Positions 37,224 through 46,291 are shown, numbered from the stretch's first letter. The stretch: 64,000 nucleotides of DNA from Patulibacter brassicae (GCF_033949425.1 NZ_JAXAVX010000006.1:130162-194161), one strand, 5' to 3'. The notes: generated by a model from the letters alone, not told the origin. Numbers and translations: made by a program.

Positions 37224-37257
37224 ACGCTAACACCGTGTTCGATGCGCTTCGAAGCGC
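37224..37257 (-). promoter_or_regulatory. Leaderless promoter of the hydrolase with palindrome at -35
   Basis: The -10 box TAGCGT occupies 37224-37229. A perfect 14-base palindrome GCGCTTCGAAGCGC (37244-37257) covers the -35 position, which suits a repressor or activator site. Confidence 0.6.
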
Positions 37258-37425
37258 CGTGGACCGTCCGTCGACCCGCGGCCGCGCCGAGCCGCCCGTC
37301 GCTGCGCCCCGCGGGCGCGGCCGGAACCTGCCGATCTGCAGGGAGTTCTCGCGTCGCTCGCGGCGCCCGCCGACCCCGATCGCCCGTCGCCTGTGCCGTC
37401 CGGTTCGCGTCGTACCGTCCTTCGC

Positions 37426-38442
37426 ATGGATCTCCGCGATCTCGACGCCGGCGCACCGGTGGACCGCGTGCTGCTGGTCCGCGCCGCGGCGCGGCGCCGC
37501 CGGCGCGACGACGGCTCGGAGTACCTCCGGCTCGAGCTCGGGGACCGCTCGCAGGCGCTCGTGGCGATCGTCCGCGAGGACGTCGACGCGATCGCGGCGT
37601 TCGCGGAGCGCGGCGCCGCGGTCCGCTTCCGCGGGGTCGTCGAGGAGGACGAGCGGTTCGGCCGGCAGCTCGCGCTCGAGTCGCTCGCCCCGGTCGACCG
37701 GGGCACGGTCGACCTCGCGGAGCTGACGGAGGGGCCGGCGATCCCGGTGGCCGAGCTCGAGCGGCGGTTCCAGGCGCTCATCGCGCGGACCGCGGACCGC
37801 TGGCTGCGCCTGCTGCTCGAGCGCGTCTTCGACCGCGAGACGCCCTTCTGGCTGCGGTTCCGGGAGGCGCCCGCGGCGAAGTTCTTCCACGAGGCCTACC
37901 CCCACGGGCTGCTCGACCACACGCTGCGGGTGACGGAGGCCGTGGAGGCCCTCGCGCCGCTGTTCCCGGACGTCGACCGCGACGTCGCGGTCGCCGGCGC
38001 GCTGCTGCACGACATCGGCAAGGCCGAGGCGTACACCACGGACCCGCTCGCGCCGGACCTCACCGACCTGGGGCGGCTCGAGGGCCACATCGTCCTGGGC
38101 TACGAGATCGTCCGGGCGGCGGTCGAGGCGCTCGAGGGCTTCCCGGCGGAGACGGCGCTCGCCGTCCGGCACATCGTGCTGAGCCACCACGGCAAGCAGG
38201 AGTACGGCAGCCCCGTCGTGCCGGCGACCCGCGAGGCGGTCCTCGTGCACCACGCCGACGACCTCGCCGCGCGGATGGGCAGCTTCGACCGCCTGCAGCG
38301 CGGCCTGGCCCCGGACGCGCAGTGGAGCGCCTACGACCGCGGCGTGGGCTCGGCGGCGTACTTCGGGCCCGTGCGCCGGGACGCGGACCTCGAGGCGCTC
38401 GCGCCCCTGCCGGCCCCCGTCCTGCCGGCCCGCGCCGCCTGA
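37426..38442 (+). CDS. HD-domain 3'-5' exonuclease, YhaM-like
   Basis: 338 residues. An N-terminal OB-fold (about 1-100: YLRLELGDRSQALVAIV, VRFRGVVEEDERFGRQL) is joined to an HD domain with LLDHTLRV, LLHDIGKAEAY (near 194-204) and VLSHHGKQEYGSP. This OB-HD order is that of YhaM/CBF1-type nucleases, which trim RNA or single-stranded DNA. ATG 37426 lies seven bases after TACCGT (37413-37418). pafBC follows 170 bases later. Confidence 0.88.
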   Translation: MDLRDLDAGAPVDRVLLVRAAARRRRRDDGSEYLRLELGDRSQALVAIVREDVDAIAAFAERGAAVRFRGVVEEDERFGRQLALESLAPVDRGTVDLAELTEGPAIPVAELERRFQALIARTADRWLRLLLERVFDRETPFWLRFREAPAAKFFHEAYPHGLLDHTLRVTEAVEALAPLFPDVDRDVAVAGALLHDIGKAEAYTTDPLAPDLTDLGRLEGHIVLGYEIVRAAVEALEGFPAETALAVRHIVLSHHGKQEYGSPVVPATREAVLVHHADDLAARMGSFDRLQRGLAPDAQWSAYDRGVGSAAYFGPVRRDADLEALAPLPAPVLPARAA

Positions 38443-38611
38443 CGCCCCACCGTCGGCCGGCCTCCGCGTCCGTTCCCAGGCGACCTGGACGCCTCGGCCG
38501 TCGACGGGGGGCGGGAAGCGCCGGAGGGCCCGGCCGTTTCTCGCGTGTTGCGGGAACTCGTGGCCCCCTGAACGGCGGGGGCGCGCGCCGTCCGCGTACA
38601 GTCCACCGGCG

Positions 38612-40699
38612 ATGGCGAAGGACACCGAGAAGCTGATCCGGCAGCTCTCGCTGATCTCGTACCTCATGGCGGAGCGCCGTCCCGTGACGGCGCTGGAGAT
38701 CCGCCGTGACGTCGAGGGCTACAGCGGGATGAACGAGGACGCGTTCGCCCGCCGCTTCTACGCCGACCGCGCGGAGCTCGAGTCGCTCGGGATCCAGCTG
38801 ACGATCGAGCGCCCGGGCGACGGGACGGCGGAGCAGGAGCACTACTCGCTGCGCAGCGAGAACTTCCACCTGCCCCCGATCGCCTTCAGCGACGACGAGC
38901 TCGCGAGCCTGCAGCTCGCCCTCTCGCTGCTCGACGGCGAGTTCGCCTACGCCGAGCCGCTGCGCCTGGCGCTGCAGCAGCTCTCGTGGGGCCGGCCGAG
39001 CCCCCTGGCGGGCGCCGAGGCGGCCGGGGCGGGCATGGTCGGCCTGGGCATCACCGCCCAGGTCAGCGGCCGCGACCCCGCGCAGCGGCTGGCGAAGGTC
39101 GAGTCGGCGATCTTCCGCAACAAGACGATCGTCTTCGGCTACCACTCGCTGCACCGCGACACGGTCGAGACGCGCAAGGTCGACCCGTACCACCTGCTCT
39201 TCCGCGGCGGCCACTTCTACCTCCTGGGCCGCGACCACGAGCGCGACGAGCTGCGCGTCTTCCGGCTCTCGCGCATCCAGGACAAGGTCGCCTACGCGAC
39301 GAAGGCCGAGCACGACTTCCGCCGGCCCGACGACTTCGACCCGCGGCCCTACGGCGACCGCGCCGACTGGCAGATGGCCGAGCCGGTCGCCACGGCGCGG
39401 ATCCGGATCGCCGAGCGGATCGCGTGGCAGGTCCAGCGCAACCACGCGCGGCAGGGGACGTTCGCGCCCGCCGGCGACGGTGCCGAGGAGCGCAGCGACG
39501 ACGGGCTGCTGCGCGGCGACGTCGTCTTCGAGACGGCCTACGGCGTGCCGCGCGCGCTGCTCGGGTGGGTCATGCGGATCGGCGAGCACGCCGAGATCCT
39601 CGACCCGGCGCCGCTGCGCGACGAGTACGCGCAGCGCGTGGCGCTCGTGCGGCAGCGCCACGAGGGCGACTTCGCGATCGCGGGCGGCCGCCCCTACCTC
39701 GAGGAGGAGGAGCCGGGCGCGACGGCGCCGCCGACCCGCGACGGGATCATCCGCCCGGAGCGCTTCGCGCGGCTCGTGACGCTCGCGTCGATCCTCATCC
39801 ACGCCGGCCGCGGCGGCGAGGCGCTCGACCTGCCGGAGGTGCTGGACCGCCTGAACGTCAACGAGAGCGAGCTGCGGGACGACATCAACGTCCTGAACAT
39901 CGTGAACTTCGGCGGCGGCTCCTACGTCCTCTACGCCGAGGTGACCGACGACGGTCGGATCGAGGTCGACAACGAGCCCTACAGCGATCACTTCGCCCGC
40001 CCCGCGCGGCTCCTGCCCGTCGAGGCGAAGGCGCTCGTGGCGGCGATCGACCTCATCGGCGACCACCTGCCCGCCGGCTCGCTCGGCACGGCGCGGGCGA
40101 AGGTCGTCGACGCGCTCGGCGAGGACCCGCTGGAGCACGGCCTGCAGGTCGCCCACGGTGGCGGCGACGACCGCGACCTCGCCCGGCTCGTGTCGGAGGC
40201 GATCGCCGACCGGCGCGTGCTCGAGCTCGACTACTACAAGCCCAACGAGGACCAGTTCAGCGAGCGCGTGCTCGAGCCCTACGCGCTCATCAACGGGCGC
40301 GAGGGCTGGTACGTCGCCGGCTACGACCGCGGCCGCGAGGACGTGCGCCACTTCCGCCTGGACCGGATCCGCTCGGCGCGCGCGACCGACGAGCAGTTCG
40401 AGCGGCGGCCCGAGGTCGACCCCGCCGCCGAGGTCGCCGGGTGGCCGCGGACCGGCGAGGTGCCGGCGAGCCGCACCGCGCGGGTCTGGGTGAGCCCGGA
40501 GCGCGCGCGGTGGGAGCGCGAGCGCCGCCAGGTCGTCGAGGAGCTCGACGACGGCGCGCTGGTGATCGAGATCCCGTTCGCGGGCGTGGACTGGCTCGTG
40601 CGCGAGGTGCTGACCGAGATCGGCGACCTCGTGATCCTCGAGCCGCAGGACGCGCGCGACGCCGTGCGCGCCGTCGCGGATCGCCTGGCTCGCAGCTGA
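38612..40699 (+). CDS. Fused PafB-PafC regulator (two HTH-WYL units)
   Basis: 695 residues. Two tandem units. Unit one: HTH at LISYLMAERRPVTALEIRRD and a WYL-type domain around VFGYHSLHRDTVETRKVDPY...GHFYLLGRD. Unit two: HTH near FARLVTLASILIHAGRGGEA and a second WYL domain with ELDYYKPN...GREGWYVAGYD. In mycobacteria PafB and PafC are separate proteins forming the main LexA-independent DNA-damage activator; here they are one chain. ATG 38612 follows TACAGT (38597-38602) by nine bases. Confidence 0.9.
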   Translation: MAKDTEKLIRQLSLISYLMAERRPVTALEIRRDVEGYSGMNEDAFARRFYADRAELESLGIQLTIERPGDGTAEQEHYSLRSENFHLPPIAFSDDELASLQLALSLLDGEFAYAEPLRLALQQLSWGRPSPLAGAEAAGAGMVGLGITAQVSGRDPAQRLAKVESAIFRNKTIVFGYHSLHRDTVETRKVDPYHLLFRGGHFYLLGRDHERDELRVFRLSRIQDKVAYATKAEHDFRRPDDFDPRPYGDRADWQMAEPVATARIRIAERIAWQVQRNHARQGTFAPAGDGAEERSDDGLLRGDVVFETAYGVPRALLGWVMRIGEHAEILDPAPLRDEYAQRVALVRQRHEGDFAIAGGRPYLEEEEPGATAPPTRDGIIRPERFARLVTLASILIHAGRGGEALDLPEVLDRLNVNESELRDDINVLNIVNFGGGSYVLYAEVTDDGRIEVDNEPYSDHFARPARLLPVEAKALVAAIDLIGDHLPAGSLGTARAKVVDALGEDPLEHGLQVAHGGGDDRDLARLVSEAIADRRVLELDYYKPNEDQFSERVLEPYALINGREGWYVAGYDRGREDVRHFRLDRIRSARATDEQFERRPEVDPAAEVAGWPRTGEVPASRTARVWVSPERARWERERRQVVEELDDGALVIEIPFAGVDWLVREVLTEIGDLVILEPQDARDAVRAVADRLARS

Positions 40700-41086
40700 G
40701 CGCCGCGGGCGCTGAGCACCGCGGAGGCGCCCCAGCTCGCGGGAGTCCTGCAGACCGGCGGTCCACGGACCGCGGACCGGGCGGACCCGGAGGTCCGCCC
40801 GTTCGCGTCGCGTCTCGCGGCGGGCCCGGTCGCCGAGGGGGGACCTGGAGAAGGACCGGGAGGGCCGCGTCGTCGGTGCCTGCGGCTCGTTCGGGGCCGC
40901 GTGTGGGGTACGCGCACAGCCTGTCGCCGGCCGGCGACAGGGTCCGCGGCCCCGGTCACCGGCCGGGTGCGTCATCGGTCACGCTCCGCCGCGCTTCCCG
41001 CTCGTGCCCGCGGCTCGTGGCGCGCCACGACGTCCACCGGCCGCCCCGTCCGCCGTCGCGCCGCGCGCCGGATAGCGTGCGCGGCC
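40700..41086. other. 387-base gap with a strong hairpin and a perfect 22-base palindrome
   Basis: No gene supported. AGCGCC...GGCGCT (40699-40713) overlaps the pafBC stop codon. A nine-base perfect hairpin is at 40779-40800. A 22-base palindrome is at 40920-40941 (halves CCTGTCGCCGG and its complement). A leaderless promoter box TAGCGT is at 41073-41078. Confidence 0.6.
40779..40800 (+). terminator. Perfect nine-base hairpin downstream of pafBC
   Basis: GGGCGGACC and GGTCCGCCC pair around CGGA, the same loop as the sucD hairpin. It lies 80 bases after the pafBC stop. Confidence 0.6.
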
Positions 41087-41563
41087 ATGAGCCGCCGCGA
41101 TCAGATCACGATGAGCGACGACGAGGTCCTCGCCTTCCTCGACGAGGAGCGGACCCTCGTCTGCGCGACCGCCGGGCCGCGCGGCTGGCCGCACCTCATG
41201 CCGCTCTGGTACGTCGTGCGCGACGGCCGGATCTGGGCGTGGACGTTCGCGAAGTCCCAGAAGACGAAGAACCTCGAGCGCGATCCGCGGGCGACGCTCC
41301 AGGTCGAGGCCGGCGAGACCTACGACCAGCTGCGCGGCGTGATGCTCGAGTGCGAGACGGTGATCCACCGCGACCTCGAGACGGTCAGCGCGCTGGGCAC
41401 CGAGGTCTTCCGCCGCTACACGCCGGGGATCGGCGACGGCCCGCTGCCGGACGCGATGCAGGCCGCCGTGGACCAGCAGGCGACGAAGCGGATCGCGATG
41501 GAGTTCGTCGAGCGGCGCCGCGCCACCTGGGACCACCGCAAGCTCGCCGCCGGCGTCTACTGA
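41087..41563 (+). CDS. PPOX-type flavin/F420-binding protein
   Basis: 158 residues. Split beta-barrel of the pyridoxamine-phosphate-oxidase family: MSDDEVLAFLDEERTLVCATAG, WPHLMPLWYVVRDGRIW, TKNLERDPRATLQVEAGETYDQLRGVMLE. These are typical of the actinobacterial F420- or FMN-dependent reductases. Substrate unknown. ATG 41087 is chosen because TAGCGT (41073-41078) ends eight bases upstream. Confidence 0.88.
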   Translation: MSRRDQITMSDDEVLAFLDEERTLVCATAGPRGWPHLMPLWYVVRDGRIWAWTFAKSQKTKNLERDPRATLQVEAGETYDQLRGVMLECETVIHRDLETVSALGTEVFRRYTPGIGDGPLPDAMQAAVDQQATKRIAMEFVERRRATWDHRKLAAGVY

Positions 41564-41636
41564 GCCGGTCTCGCGGACCCCGCCCGGCGGGCGGGCGGGT
41601 CCCGTGGCGGCGCCCCGCCGCTAGGCTCCGGCCGCG

Positions 41637-42713
41637 ATGACGCAGCTCAAGGGTCTGATCCTGTCCGGGGGCCGGGGCACGCGGCTGCGCCCGATCACCC
41701 ACACCAGCGCGAAGCAGCTCGTGCCGGTGGCCAACCAGCCGGTCCTCTTCTACGCGATCCGCTCGATGGTCGAGGCCGGGATCACGGAGATCGGGATCAT
41801 CCTCAACCCCGAGACCGGCGGCGAGATCCGCGAGGTCACCGGTGACGGCTCCGCCTTCGGCGCGTCGATCACGTACATCGACCAGGCGTCCCCGGACGGC
41901 CTGGCGCACGCCGTGCTGACCGCGGAGGCGTTCCTCGGCGACAGCTCGTTCGTCATGTACCTCGGCGACAACCTCCTGCAGGGCGGCCTCACCGGCCTCG
42001 TGCAGCAGTTCCGCACGAACGCGCCGGACGCGATGATCCTCCTGCAGCAGGTCGAGGACCCCCGCTCCTACGGCGTCGCGGAGCTCCACGACGGCCAGGT
42101 CACGCGGCTCGTCGAGAAGCCGGCCGAGCCGCGGTCCGATCTCGCGCTCGTCGGCGTCTACCTCTTCACCTCGCGGATCCTCGAGGCCGCGAAGGCGATC
42201 GAGCCCTCGGCCCGCGGCGAGCTCGAGATCACCGACGCGATCCAGTGGCAGGTCGACCAGGGCGACCGCGTCGAGCCGCACGTCGTGCACGGCTGGTGGA
42301 AGGACACCGGCAAGCTCGCCGACATGCTCGAGGCGAACCGCCTGATCCTCGACACGATCGAGCGGCGGATCGACGGCGCGGTCGACGAGGGCTCGCAGGT
42401 CGAGGGGCGCGTGGTGATCGAGGCCGGCGCCCGCGTCGAGCGCTCCGTCGTCCGCGGCCCGGTCGTCATCGGCCGCGACGCCGTCGTCGCCGACAGCTAC
42501 GTCGGTCCCTACTCGGCGATCGCGAAGGACGCCGTGGTCGAGCGCTCCGAGGTCGAGCACTCGATCCTCCTCGAGCGGGCGAAGCTCATCGGGCTCGAGG
42601 GCCGGATCGAGTCCTCGCTGCTCGGTCGCGACGTCACCGTCCGCCGCGGCGAGCGCACGCCCCGCGCCTACCGCTTCATGGTCGGCGACAACTCGGAGAT
42701 CGAGATCCTCTGA
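41637..42713 (+). CDS. rmlA: Glucose-1-phosphate thymidylyltransferase, long form
   Basis: 358 residues. Couples dTTP to glucose-1-phosphate, first step to dTDP-rhamnose. GLILSGGRGTRLRPITHTSAKQ is the nucleotide site; VMYLGDNLLQGGL, RLVEKPAEPRS and WWKDTGKLADMLEANR complete the active site. The C-terminal ~110 residues are a left-handed beta-helix (repeated V-I/V-x-x-G hexads), which marks the long, RmlA-type form found in actinobacteria and archaea. ATG 41637 follows TAGGCT (41622-41627) by nine bases. Confidence 0.93.
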   Translation: MTQLKGLILSGGRGTRLRPITHTSAKQLVPVANQPVLFYAIRSMVEAGITEIGIILNPETGGEIREVTGDGSAFGASITYIDQASPDGLAHAVLTAEAFLGDSSFVMYLGDNLLQGGLTGLVQQFRTNAPDAMILLQQVEDPRSYGVAELHDGQVTRLVEKPAEPRSDLALVGVYLFTSRILEAAKAIEPSARGELEITDAIQWQVDQGDRVEPHVVHGWWKDTGKLADMLEANRLILDTIERRIDGAVDEGSQVEGRVVIEAGARVERSVVRGPVVIGRDAVVADSYVGPYSAIAKDAVVERSEVEHSILLERAKLIGLEGRIESSLLGRDVTVRRGERTPRAYRFMVGDNSEIEIL

Positions 42714-42738
42714 CCGGTCGGCGCGCGGCGCGTCGGCG

Positions 42739-43668
42739 ATGCTGATCACCATGCTCGCCGTCCTCGCCAGCGCGCTCGTCGCGGCGCTGCCCACGGCGGT
42801 GCCCGTCCCGAGCGGCACCGCCCCGCCGCGCGCCGCCGCGTCCCGCGCGACCACCCCGAGCCCGCCCGCCGGCGACGCGGCCTGGGCCTTGGCGCAGCGG
42901 ATCGCCGCGCGGCCGCGACCGGCGGGCTCGGCCGCCGAGCGCACCGCGCAGGCGCTCGTCGCCGGCCGGATGCGCGCCGCCGGCCTCACCGTCCGCCACG
43001 ACCGCTTCGCGGTGCCCGGCCACGGCCGCTCCCGCAACGTCGTCGGGATCCGCCCCGGCCGGCGCCCGTGCCTGTGGATCCTCATGGCCCACGCCGACTC
43101 GATGCCCGGGACCGTCGGCGCGCTCGACAACGCCTCGGGCGTGGGCCTGCTCGTCGAGCTCGCCGAGCGCCAGCGGGCCCCGGGGTGCGAGACGTGGTTC
43201 GTCGCCACGGGCGCCGAGGAGCGGCTCTTCACCGGCCGCCCGGACCACCTCGGGGCCTCCGCGCTCGTGCGGCGGCTGCGGCGGGAGCGCCGCACGGCCG
43301 ACGTGCGCTGGGCGCTCTCGCTCGACGAGGTCGGTCGCGGGCGCCGCTTCCACCTGCGCTCGCCCGCGCCGCGCGCCCGGCGCGGCGTCGAGCGGGCGCT
43401 GCTCGCCGCGGCCCGACGCGCGCGCGTCCCGGTCGCGTGGCGCCGCGACGAGGGGGCGGGCAACTCCGACCACCGCGAGCTCGCCCTCGCCGGGATGGCC
43501 GCGATGAAGCTCGGCGTCGTCGACAACGCCTGTCGCCACCGCCCCTGCGACCGGACGCCCCGGCTGCAGCGCGCGGCGTTCCGCCGCACCGCGGCGGTGG
43601 TCCTGCACCTGCTCGGGCCCGTCTCCGCGAGCTCCGCCGCCTCGAGGAGCGGTGCTCCTCCCGGGTGA
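42739..43668 (+). CDS. Exported M28-family aminopeptidase
   Basis: 309 residues. Signal peptide (MLAVLASALVAALPTAVPVPS), then the zinc peptidase fold: AHADSMPGTVGALDNASGVG, FVATGAEERLFTGRPDHLG, LDEVGRG and GNSDHRELA supply the metal ligands. The C-terminus is Ser/Ala-rich. It lies 25 bases after rmlA with no promoter box in between and is probably co-transcribed, although its role is unrelated to rhamnose. Confidence 0.85.
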   Translation: MLITMLAVLASALVAALPTAVPVPSGTAPPRAAASRATTPSPPAGDAAWALAQRIAARPRPAGSAAERTAQALVAGRMRAAGLTVRHDRFAVPGHGRSRNVVGIRPGRRPCLWILMAHADSMPGTVGALDNASGVGLLVELAERQRAPGCETWFVATGAEERLFTGRPDHLGASALVRRLRRERRTADVRWALSLDEVGRGRRFHLRSPAPRARRGVERALLAAARRARVPVAWRRDEGAGNSDHRELALAGMAAMKLGVVDNACRHRPCDRTPRLQRAAFRRTAAVVLHLLGPVSASSAASRSGAPPG

Positions 43669-43710
43669 TGCGACGGCCCGGCCCGTCGTTCTGCCACGCT
43701 CCGGGGCGAC

Positions 43711-44676
43711 ATGGGCTACGTGCGCCAGGGCGAGATCGCCCGCCTGGGACCGAACACGATCATCCGGCCGAACCGCGGGCAGCTCGAGCGCCACGACAGC
43801 GACGCGCCGCCGGCCGGGCAGCGCCGCCGGCGGATGGTCGTCACCGGCGCCGCCGGGATGCTCGGGCAGCGGGTCGTCGACGTCGCCCGCGTCCACGGCT
43901 GGGACGTCGTGGCCACGACCCGCGTGGAGCTCGACATCACCGACCTCGAGCGCACGACGGTCGCCCTCGAGCAGCACGCGCCGACGGTCGTCGTGAACTG
44001 CGCGGCGTTCACCGACGTCGACGGCGCGGAGGAGCGCGAGGCCGAGGCGCTCGCCGTCAACGGCGACGGCGCGGGCAACCTCGCGAAGGCCACGGCCGCG
44101 CTCGGCGTGCGGCTCGTGCACGTCTCGACGGACTACGTCTTCCCCGGCGACGCCCAGGAGCCCTACCCGGAGGACGCGCCGACCGGTCCGCAGGCCGCCT
44201 ACGGCCGCACGAAGCTCGCCGGCGAGGAGCAGGTCGCCGAGCACAACCCCGATCACCTCATCTGCCGCACGGCCTGGGTCTTCGGCGCGGGCGGCGGGAA
44301 CTTCGTCGACACGATGGTGCGCCTCGCGGCCGATCGCGACGAGGTCCAGGTCGTCGACGACCAGACCGGCTGCCCGACGTGGACCGGGCACCTGGCGCCC
44401 GCGCTCGTGCGCGCGGCCGGCGGCGAGGCCCGGGGGATCGCCCACCTCGCGGGCGGCGGGCAGGTCACGTGGTGCGGCCTGGCGGCCGAGGTCTTCTCCC
44501 GGATCGGCGGCGGCACCCGCGCGGTGCCGGTCGGCACCGACGCGTTCCCGCGGCCGGCGCGGCGGCCGGCCTGGAGCGTCCTGGGCTCGACCCGCGACGA
44601 CGTGCCCGCGCTGCCCGCGTGGCAGGAGGGCGTCGCGGCGCACCTCGTCGAGGTCGGCGCCGCCCGCGCCGCCTGA
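43711..44676 (+). CDS. rmlD: dTDP-4-dehydrorhamnose reductase
   Basis: 321 residues. Last step of dTDP-L-rhamnose synthesis. NAD(P) site VVTGAAGMLGQRVVD, NCAAFTDVDGAE, VHVSTDYVFPGD and the catalytic YGRTK are clear. About 40 extra residues precede the fold (MGYVRQGEIARLGPNTIIRP...), with unknown role; ATG 43834 would give the normal length. The long start has CACGCT ten bases upstream, so it is kept, with doubt. Confidence 0.92.
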   Translation: MGYVRQGEIARLGPNTIIRPNRGQLERHDSDAPPAGQRRRRMVVTGAAGMLGQRVVDVARVHGWDVVATTRVELDITDLERTTVALEQHAPTVVVNCAAFTDVDGAEEREAEALAVNGDGAGNLAKATAALGVRLVHVSTDYVFPGDAQEPYPEDAPTGPQAAYGRTKLAGEEQVAEHNPDHLICRTAWVFGAGGGNFVDTMVRLAADRDEVQVVDDQTGCPTWTGHLAPALVRAAGGEARGIAHLAGGGQVTWCGLAAEVFSRIGGGTRAVPVGTDAFPRPARRPAWSVLGSTRDDVPALPAWQEGVAAHLVEVGAARAA

Positions 44677-44703
44677 GCCTGGATCCGCCTGAGCGCTCGC
44701 GGG

Positions 44704-45159
44704 TCAGCCGAACGGCGACGGAACGCGCGTCACGCCGAGCTCGCGGCGCAGCTGCGCGATCCGCTCGCGCGACGCCCGCCAGCCGGCGACGCGCTCCTCG
44801 CGCTGCAGCGTCCACGTCGCCCAGGCGACGAGGCGCGACCAGCGCGAGCGCGGAGCGGGCCGGGCGTGGACCTCGATCGTCCACGGGACCGGCAGCGCCA
44901 GCCGCAGCAGCACGAAGACCGGCAGCAGCGCGAGCAGGAGCAGGAGCTCGAGCAGCAGCGCGAGCAGGACGATGAGGACCGGCAGCGCGAGGATCAGCAG
45001 GAAGATGCCGATCACCGCGCTGATCGGGTCGTCGCCGAGCGTGACGTTCCCGATGCCCGTGTCGGGCACGTCGCGGATCCGGCGCCGCCACGGCAGCCAG
45101 CGGCGGCGCACCCGCCACTCGCGTGCGCGCTCGGTGGTCGGCTCCTCCGGGTCGGGCAT
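44704..45159 (-). CDS. Membrane protein of unknown function (151 residues)
   Basis: A charged N-terminus (RARREWRVRRRWLP-like, with DVPDTGIGNVTLGDDP) precedes a long Leu-rich hydrophobic stretch of about 45 residues (about 47-92), enough for two helices, and a basic amphipathic C-terminus. No family recognised. ATG 45159 is leaderless behind TAGGAT (45168-45173, minus strand). It is divergent from rmlB, with 74 bases between. Confidence 0.7.
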   Translation of the reverse strand: MPDPEEPTTERAREWRVRRRWLPWRRRIRDVPDTGIGNVTLGDDPISAVIGIFLLILALPVLIVLLALLLELLLLLALLPVFVLLRLALPVPWTIEVHARPAPRSRWSRLVAWATWTLQREERVAGWRASRERIAQLRRELGVTRVPSPFG

Positions 45160-45233
45160 CGGCGCGGATCCTAGGGGCCCGTCCGGCGAGCGGCCGGTCC
45201 CGACCGGGCCGCCGTTGCGTAGGGTTCCGGCCC

Positions 45234-46229
45234 ATGAAGCTGCTCGTCTGCGGTGGTGCCGGGTTCATCGGCTCGGCGTTCGTGCACCAGCGGGTCGCCG
45301 CCGGCGACGAGGTCCGCGTGCTCGACGCGCTGACGTACGCCGGCCGGCGGGAGAACGTCGAGGGCCTCGACGTCGACCTCGTCGTCGGCCGGATCGAGGA
45401 CCCGGGCGCGGTCGAGCAGGCCGCCGCCGGCGTGGACGCGATCGTGAACTTCGCGGCCGAGACGCACGTCGACCGCTCGATCCTCGACGCGCAGGCGTTC
45501 GTGACGACGAACGCGGTCGGCACCTACACCCTCGTCGAGGAGGCCCGGCGGCGGGGCGTGCGCTACGTCCAGGTCTCGACCGACGAGGTCTACGGCTCGA
45601 TCCGCGAGGGCGCCTTCACCGAGGAGCACCCGCTCGAGCCCTCGTCGCCGTACTCGGCATCGAAGGCCGGCGCCGACCTCATGGTCCTCGCCGCCCACAT
45701 CACGTACGGCCAGGACGTCGTCATCGCGCGCGGCTCCAACTGCTACGGCCCGCGGCAGTTCCCGGAGAAGCTCATCCCGGTGATGACGCTCAACGCGATC
45801 CACGGCGGCCCGCTGCCGGTCTACGGCCAGGGCGACCAGGTCCGCACGTGGCTCCACGTCGACGACTTCGCGTCCGGCATCCACGCCGCGCTCGCCCACG
45901 GCGAGTCCGGGCAGGCCTACAACGTCGGCGGCGCGAAGGAGAAGATCAACCTCGACGTCGTCCGGCGGATCATCGCCCTCACCGGGGCCTCGGAGGACCA
46001 GGTGAAGCACGTCGAGGACCGCCTCGGCCACGACTTCCGCTACGCGCTGGACTCCTCGAAGCTCCGCGCGCTCGCCGGCTGGGAGCCCCGGATGGACTTC
46101 GACGAGGGCGGCCTGGAGTCGACGGTCCACTGGTACCGCGACCACGAGTGGTGGTGGAAGCCGCTCGTCGCCACCGACGAGTACCGCGCCTACTACCGCC
46201 GCGTGTACGGCCAGGACCCGGCCTTCTAG
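45234..46229 (+). CDS. rmlB: dTDP-glucose 4,6-dehydratase
   Basis: 331 residues. Second step to dTDP-rhamnose. LLVCGGAGFIGSAFV binds NAD; NFAAETHVDRSI, VSTDEVYGSI and the catalytic YSASKAGAD follow; SNCYGPRQFPEKLIP and the RTWLHVDDF region bind the nucleotide sugar. ATG 45234 follows TAGGGT (45220-45225) by eight bases. rmlA and rmlD are upstream; no rmlC epimerase is in the window. Confidence 0.96.
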   Translation: MKLLVCGGAGFIGSAFVHQRVAAGDEVRVLDALTYAGRRENVEGLDVDLVVGRIEDPGAVEQAAAGVDAIVNFAAETHVDRSILDAQAFVTTNAVGTYTLVEEARRRGVRYVQVSTDEVYGSIREGAFTEEHPLEPSSPYSASKAGADLMVLAAHITYGQDVVIARGSNCYGPRQFPEKLIPVMTLNAIHGGPLPVYGQGDQVRTWLHVDDFASGIHAALAHGESGQAYNVGGAKEKINLDVVRRIIALTGASEDQVKHVEDRLGHDFRYALDSSKLRALAGWEPRMDFDEGGLESTVHWYRDHEWWWKPLVATDEYRAYYRRVYGQDPAF

Positions 46230-46263
46230 TCCCCGGCGCCGGTCGGTCGTGGCCGGGGGCGGA

Positions 46264-46285
46264 GCGCCCGGGCCGGCCCGGGCGC
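46264..46285. terminator. Perfect 22-base palindrome between convergent rmlB and lipoprotein genes
   Basis: Halves GCGCCCGGGCC and GGCCCGGGCGC. Stop codons of both genes flank it, so it probably ends both transcripts. Confidence 0.7.
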
Positions 46286-46291
46286 CGGGGC

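Noticed and set aside
34582..38667. A 1361-codon minus-strand frame running through arfB, the L,D-transpeptidase and the hydrolase
   Set aside because: It crosses several well-supported genes in other frames and contains no domain of its own.
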